Below are positions 61,171 through 64,000 of a stretch of DNA of 64,000 nt, piece by piece. A program made the position numbers and the translations under genes. Source of the stretch: Chelativorans sp. YIM 93263 (GTDB lineage: Bacteria > Pseudomonadota > Alphaproteobacteria > Rhizobiales > Rhizobiaceae); NCBI RefSeq assembly GCF_028767125.1, contig NZ_JAKCWP010000001.1:620001-684000 (forward strand), written 5' to 3'. Positions within the stretch are counted from its first letter, which is position 1; each line of letters begins with the position of its first letter. The notes under the pieces are model-generated. The model was given only the letters and a program-made list of their open reading frames with translations, did not search any database and was not told where the DNA came from.

Positions 61171-62253
61171 ATGAGTGGAAACCGCCGCAGGCGCGGCACC
61201 AACCGCACAACGATGACCGACGTCGCGCGCATGGCCGGCGTGGCGCCATCCACCGTGTCGCTCTACCTGCGTGCGCCGGAGGAGGTTTCTCCCAAGCTCG
61301 GAACCCGCGTGCAAAAGGCCATCGACAGCCTGAATTACGTTCCCAATCTCATGGCTGGTGCTCTGGCGGCAACGCGCACGCGCGTCGTGGGCGTCGTTGT
61401 TCCTTCCATCGTCAATTCCTTCTTCGCAGACACGGTGACGGCGTTACAGGCCAGGCTCTGGGCCGAGAACTACCAGATGCTGATCGGCCATACCGACTAC
61501 GATCCGGAAACGGAGGAGCAGCTCGTCCGCACCTTTCTCTCCTGGTCGCCGGGCGCGATGGTGCTGACCGGGCTTCACCACAGCAGGACGACGCGGCGCA
61601 TGCTCGAAGCCACGGATATTCCGGTGGTGGAGATGTGGGAGCTCGGACCGCAGCCGATCGACCGGCTCGTGGGCTTTTCCCATGGGGATGTCGGCCGCAT
61701 GCAGGCACGCCACCTGATCGAGAACGGCGCGCGCGAGATCGCTTTTATTGGCGCGCGCCTCGAGCGTGACCAGCGCGCGGCGCAACGCGCGGAAGGCTAT
61801 GCGGAGACCTTGCGCAGCCACAGCGAAATGGCGCCGCCGGAAATCATCGATATTGGCCACGAAGCCTCAACCGCGGCAGCCGGTGCTACTTTTGCCGAAC
61901 TTTTAAGGCGACGTCCTTCAGTTGACGGAATTGTCTTCTCGAACGACCTTCTGGCGCTCGGTGCGCTCTTCGAGGCCCAGCGAAGCCGCATCGCGGTTCC
62001 CGACCGCGTGGCTCTGATTGGCTTTGGCGATCTTGACTTCGGGCGTGACAGCGTGCCGGCGTTGAGCACGGTCGCGCCGCCGCGCACGGACATTGGCGAG
62101 CGCGTCGCTGACCAGATTCTGGCAGGGCCCGACAGCGGGGACGAGGGCCGTATCCGGATCGATCTTGGCTTCGAGCTCACTGTCCGGGAAAGCTCCGCTC
62201 GCGGCGCGATCTCTGCTATCTCAGGTCGGCACGATAATGCGCCTGCTCGGTAA
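61171..62253 (+). CDS. LacI-family transcriptional regulator
   Basis: 360 residues. N-terminal helix-turn-helix and hinge (TMTDVARMAGVAPSTVSLYLRAPEEVSPKLGTRVQKAIDSLNYVPNLMAGALA) followed by a periplasmic-binding-like domain (RVVGVVVPSIVNSFFADTVTALQARLW; SVDGIVFSNDLLALGALFEAQ; ALIGFGDLDFGRDSVPALSTVAPPRTDIGE). Ten bases after the GH116 gene. Probable repressor acting at the palindromes 55493-55510 and 55669-55686. Its 3' end overlaps the convergent GntR gene by 38 bases. Confidence 0.92.
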   Translation: MSGNRRRRGTNRTTMTDVARMAGVAPSTVSLYLRAPEEVSPKLGTRVQKAIDSLNYVPNLMAGALAATRTRVVGVVVPSIVNSFFADTVTALQARLWAENYQMLIGHTDYDPETEEQLVRTFLSWSPGAMVLTGLHHSRTTRRMLEATDIPVVEMWELGPQPIDRLVGFSHGDVGRMQARHLIENGAREIAFIGARLERDQRAAQRAEGYAETLRSHSEMAPPEIIDIGHEASTAAAGATFAELLRRRPSVDGIVFSNDLLALGALFEAQRSRIAVPDRVALIGFGDLDFGRDSVPALSTVAPPRTDIGERVADQILAGPDSGDEGRIRIDLGFELTVRESSARGAISAISGRHDNAPAR

Positions 62254-62953
62254 GGCAGCGTGAGACGCGCAGTTCGACGGGCGCCTGCGCGAGATCGAAA
62301 GCCGTGCGCGAGATCTCCAGCAGTGGCGTTCCGGGCGCGCAGCCGAGAACGCGCGCGTCCTCGGCGCTTGCGCTGATCGCCTTCAGCGCCTCCGATGCGC
62401 CGCCGATCGTGATTCCCCAGGTCTGGGAATAGAGCCGGTAGACATTGTTGGGGATCGCCGCGAGTGCCTCGAATTCGGGAAAGCGCGCGGCCGGCAAAGT
62501 GATCGTTTCGATCAGCAGCGGCTTGGCGTCCTCGAGCGTGCGCACACGCTCGATCCGCCAGACCTCCGCGCCCGCTTCTGTATTGAGCCCTTCGGCCTCG
62601 GCCTTGCTCGCGCGCGCTCGGTCCCGGTGCAGCACGCGCGAGTTCGGAAAGGAGCGCTCTCCATTGTCGGGCACGAGGTGGAAGAACTGGAAGAGGATTC
62701 GGCTCTCCTCTGGCTCGGCCACGCGGGTTCCGCGCCCCTGGCGGCTGATGAGGAGGTTTTCGGCCCGCATGACGTCGAGTGCCTTGCGCACGGTTCCTTG
62801 GCTTATCCCGAGCTCGCGCGCAAGCTCCATCTCCGATGGAATGAGCTGGCCGGGCTGCCAGCTTCCGTCAATCAGCCGGCGGACCAGACTCTCCCTGACC
62901 TGGAGGTAGAGGGGCCGGAACCCGAAGGCCCTGGGCTTGGTGTCCTCGGTCAT
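62216..62953 (-). CDS. GntR-family regulator with UTRA domain (HutC subfamily)
   Basis: 245 residues. Winged helix (LQVRESLVRRLIDGSWQPGQLIPSEMELARELGISQGTVRKALDVMRAENLLISRQGRGTRV) and a UTRA effector domain (WRIERVRTLEDAKPLLIETITLPAARFPEFEAL; PLLEISRTAFDLAQAPVELRVSRCL). Divergent from the UxaA-family lyase genes and likely controls them through the palindrome at 63038-63049. HutC-type regulators bind small carboxylates or sugar derivatives. Confidence 0.9.
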   Translation of the reverse strand: MTEDTKPRAFGFRPLYLQVRESLVRRLIDGSWQPGQLIPSEMELARELGISQGTVRKALDVMRAENLLISRQGRGTRVAEPEESRILFQFFHLVPDNGERSFPNSRVLHRDRARASKAEAEGLNTEAGAEVWRIERVRTLEDAKPLLIETITLPAARFPEFEALAAIPNNVYRLYSQTWGITIGGASEALKAISASAEDARVLGCAPGTPLLEISRTAFDLAQAPVELRVSRCLTEQAHYRADLR

Positions 62954-63037
62954 GGTGCGTGCCCTCGTTTGCGAGAAGAATGCTGCGGACCTTTTGCGTG
63001 CCCGCCGATTGACATGGCTTCTAACTTATGACCTATA

Positions 63038-63049
63038 TCTTATATAAGA
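63038..63049. promoter_or_regulatory. Palindrome in the GntR/UxaA-lyase divergent promoter
   Basis: TCTTATATAAGA is a 12-bp perfect palindrome in an AT-rich block between the divergent start codons at 62953 and 63079, well placed as an operator for the adjacent GntR/UTRA regulator. It may overlap a -10 element, since TATA lies at its centre. Confidence 0.55.
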
Positions 63050-63078
63050 CATTAAATGTAAGATAGCAGAGAGACAAG

Positions 63079-63366
63079 ATGCAAAGTCCGCACCTTCTCG
63101 TGCATGAGCACCAGGACAATGTCGGCGTCGTCGTCGTGGAAGGCCTCAAGGCCGGCACGGATATGCTGTGCGTCGTCACCGCCGATAATTCGAGCTTTCA
63201 ACTCACGGCGAAGGCCGATGTGCCGATCGGCCACAAGATCGCGCTCAAGGATCTCAAGAACGGCGATACAGCGATCAAATACGGCGAGGACATCGGCAAG
63301 TTCATCGCCGACGTCGAAAAGGGCGGACACGTGCACGTCCACAATCTCAAGACCAAGCGCTGGTAG
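63079..63366 (+). CDS. UxaA-family lyase small subunit (SAF domain; SuyA-like)
   Basis: 95 residues forming one SAF domain: SPHLLVHEHQDNVGVVVVEGLKAG, VPIGHKIALKDLKNGDTAIKYGEDIGKFIADVEKGGHVHVHNLKTKRW. This is the separate N-terminal subunit of altronate-dehydratase/sulfolactate-lyase type enzymes. The KIALKDL..GDTAIKYGEDIG and HVHVHNLKTKRW forms resemble SuyA as recalled from the family. Nineteen bases before the large subunit. Confidence 0.85.
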   Translation: MQSPHLLVHEHQDNVGVVVVEGLKAGTDMLCVVTADNSSFQLTAKADVPIGHKIALKDLKNGDTAIKYGEDIGKFIADVEKGGHVHVHNLKTKRW

Positions 63367-63384
63367 GCCGAAGAGGGCAGTTCA

Positions 63385-64000
63385 ATGGCATCCAAGTATT
63401 CGAATATCACCTTCAAGGGATATCGTCGCGACAATGGCCGTGTCGGCGTGCGCAACCACGTGGTCATTTTGCCGGTCGATGACATTTCCAACGCCGCCTG
63501 TGAGGCAGTGGCCAACAACATCAAGGGCACGCTGGCCCTGCCGCACGCCTATGGCCGGCTGCAATTCGGCCCGGATCTCGATCTGCATTTCCGCACCATG
63601 ATCGGCACCGGAGCGAACCCGAACGTCGCGGCGGTGGTCGTGATCGGCATCGAGCCCGGCTGGACGAAGAGAATCGTCGACGGCATCGCCGAGACGGGAA
63701 AGCCGGTCGTCGGTTTCTCCATCGAGCAGAACGGCGACCACAAGACGGTCATGGACGCTTCCCGCAAGGCCAAGGAATTCGTTCATTACGCCACCGAACT
63801 GCAGCGTGAGGAGTGCTCCATCTCCGAGTTGTGGGTTTCCACCAAGTGCGGTGAGAGTGACACCACCACGGGGCTGGGTTCCTGCCCGACCGTCGGCAAC
63901 ATGTACGATAAGCTTCTGCCGGAGGGCATCTATGGCTGCTTCGGCGAGACTTCCGAGATCACCGGCGCCGAGCACATTGCCAAGGCCCGCGCCATCAATC
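63385..64000 (+). CDS. UxaA-family lyase large subunit (SuyB/altronate dehydratase-like), 3' end beyond window
   Basis: First 205 codons. [76 protein letters not shown] and [22 protein letters not shown] place it in the UxaA/GarD/SuyB superfamily of iron-dependent lyases. The [11 protein letters not shown] segment and split subunits favour (2R)-sulfolactate sulfo-lyase beta-like over UxaA, but altronate or another hydroxyacid is possible. With the small subunit it should eliminate water or sulfite from an acidic substrate. Confidence 0.8.
   Translation, partial: MASKYSNITFKGYRRDNGRVGVRNHVVILPVDDISNAACEAVANNIKGTLALPHAYGRLQFGPDLDLHFRTMIGTGANPNVAAVVVIGIEPGWTKRIVDGIAETGKPVVGFSIEQNGDHKTVMDASRKAKEFVHYATELQREECSISELWVSTKCGESDTTTGLGSCPTVGNMYDKLLPEGIYGCFGETSEITGAEHIAKARAIN

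Overview
The window is a high-GC chromosomal segment from an alphaproteobacterium, most likely order Hyphomicrobiales (Mesorhizobium/Chelativorans/Nitratireductor-like). This is inferred from the gene set: lptCAB, sppA-ihfB-lapA, an ornithine-lipid acyltransferase (olsB), a cpa/tad pilus locus, znu/zur with rhizobial-type Zur boxes, a yej oligopeptide transporter with two binding proteins, and a possible GAAC-N7-GAAC LexA box. No rRNA, tRNA, CRISPR array, transposase or prophage gene was seen.

Layout. 1-1973 (minus): LPS export genes lptC-lptA-lptB; lptB runs off the left edge. 2275-8370 (plus): sppA, ihfB, lapA-like, an ornithine cyclodeaminase/mu-crystallin family protein, a TrmH-type rRNA methyltransferase, lspA and a soluble hybrid histidine kinase. 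8491-9357: olsB. 9418-12776: znuA diverging from znuC-znuB-zur across two Zur-box-like palindromes. 12769-20695 (minus): cpaBCDEF-tadBC, without pilin or prepilin peptidase. 20972-26523: housekeeping and repair genes (adenosine kinase, CysZ/EI24 membrane protein, nth, DUF2244, Ada-like methyltransferase, ribokinase). 26524-27433 has no credible protein gene but is rich in nested perfect hairpins and may encode a structured RNA. 27434-33637 (minus): coaBC, ubiB, ubiE, 1-Cys peroxiredoxin, pheA, kdsB. 33840-34700: membrane-anchored cytochrome c with a long acidic tail. 34849-43503: yejA1-yejA2-yejB-yejE-yejF-ghrA. 43629-48327: CGNR zinc-finger gene (possibly frameshifted), comM, gshB and a GGDEF/EAL protein.

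48440-62253 is an accessory carbohydrate island: two SDR dehydrogenase/SMP-30 lactonase pairs, a Gfo/Idh/MocA oxidoreductase, an HpcH/HpaI aldolase and an IlvD/Edd dehydratase on one side. Across a divergent promoter carrying two near-identical palindromic operators lie a TRAP transporter, a GH116 glycosidase and a LacI regulator. Read together this is a non-phosphorylative sugar or sugar-acid pathway (oxidation, lactone opening, dehydration, retro-aldol cleavage) fed by cytoplasmic hydrolysis of an imported glycoside. 62216-64000 holds a GntR/UTRA regulator diverging from a split UxaA-family lyase (small subunit complete, large subunit cut by the window end) resembling sulfolactate sulfo-lyase SuyAB more than altronate dehydratase.

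All assignments come from reading motifs, lengths and context by eye; no database search was run.
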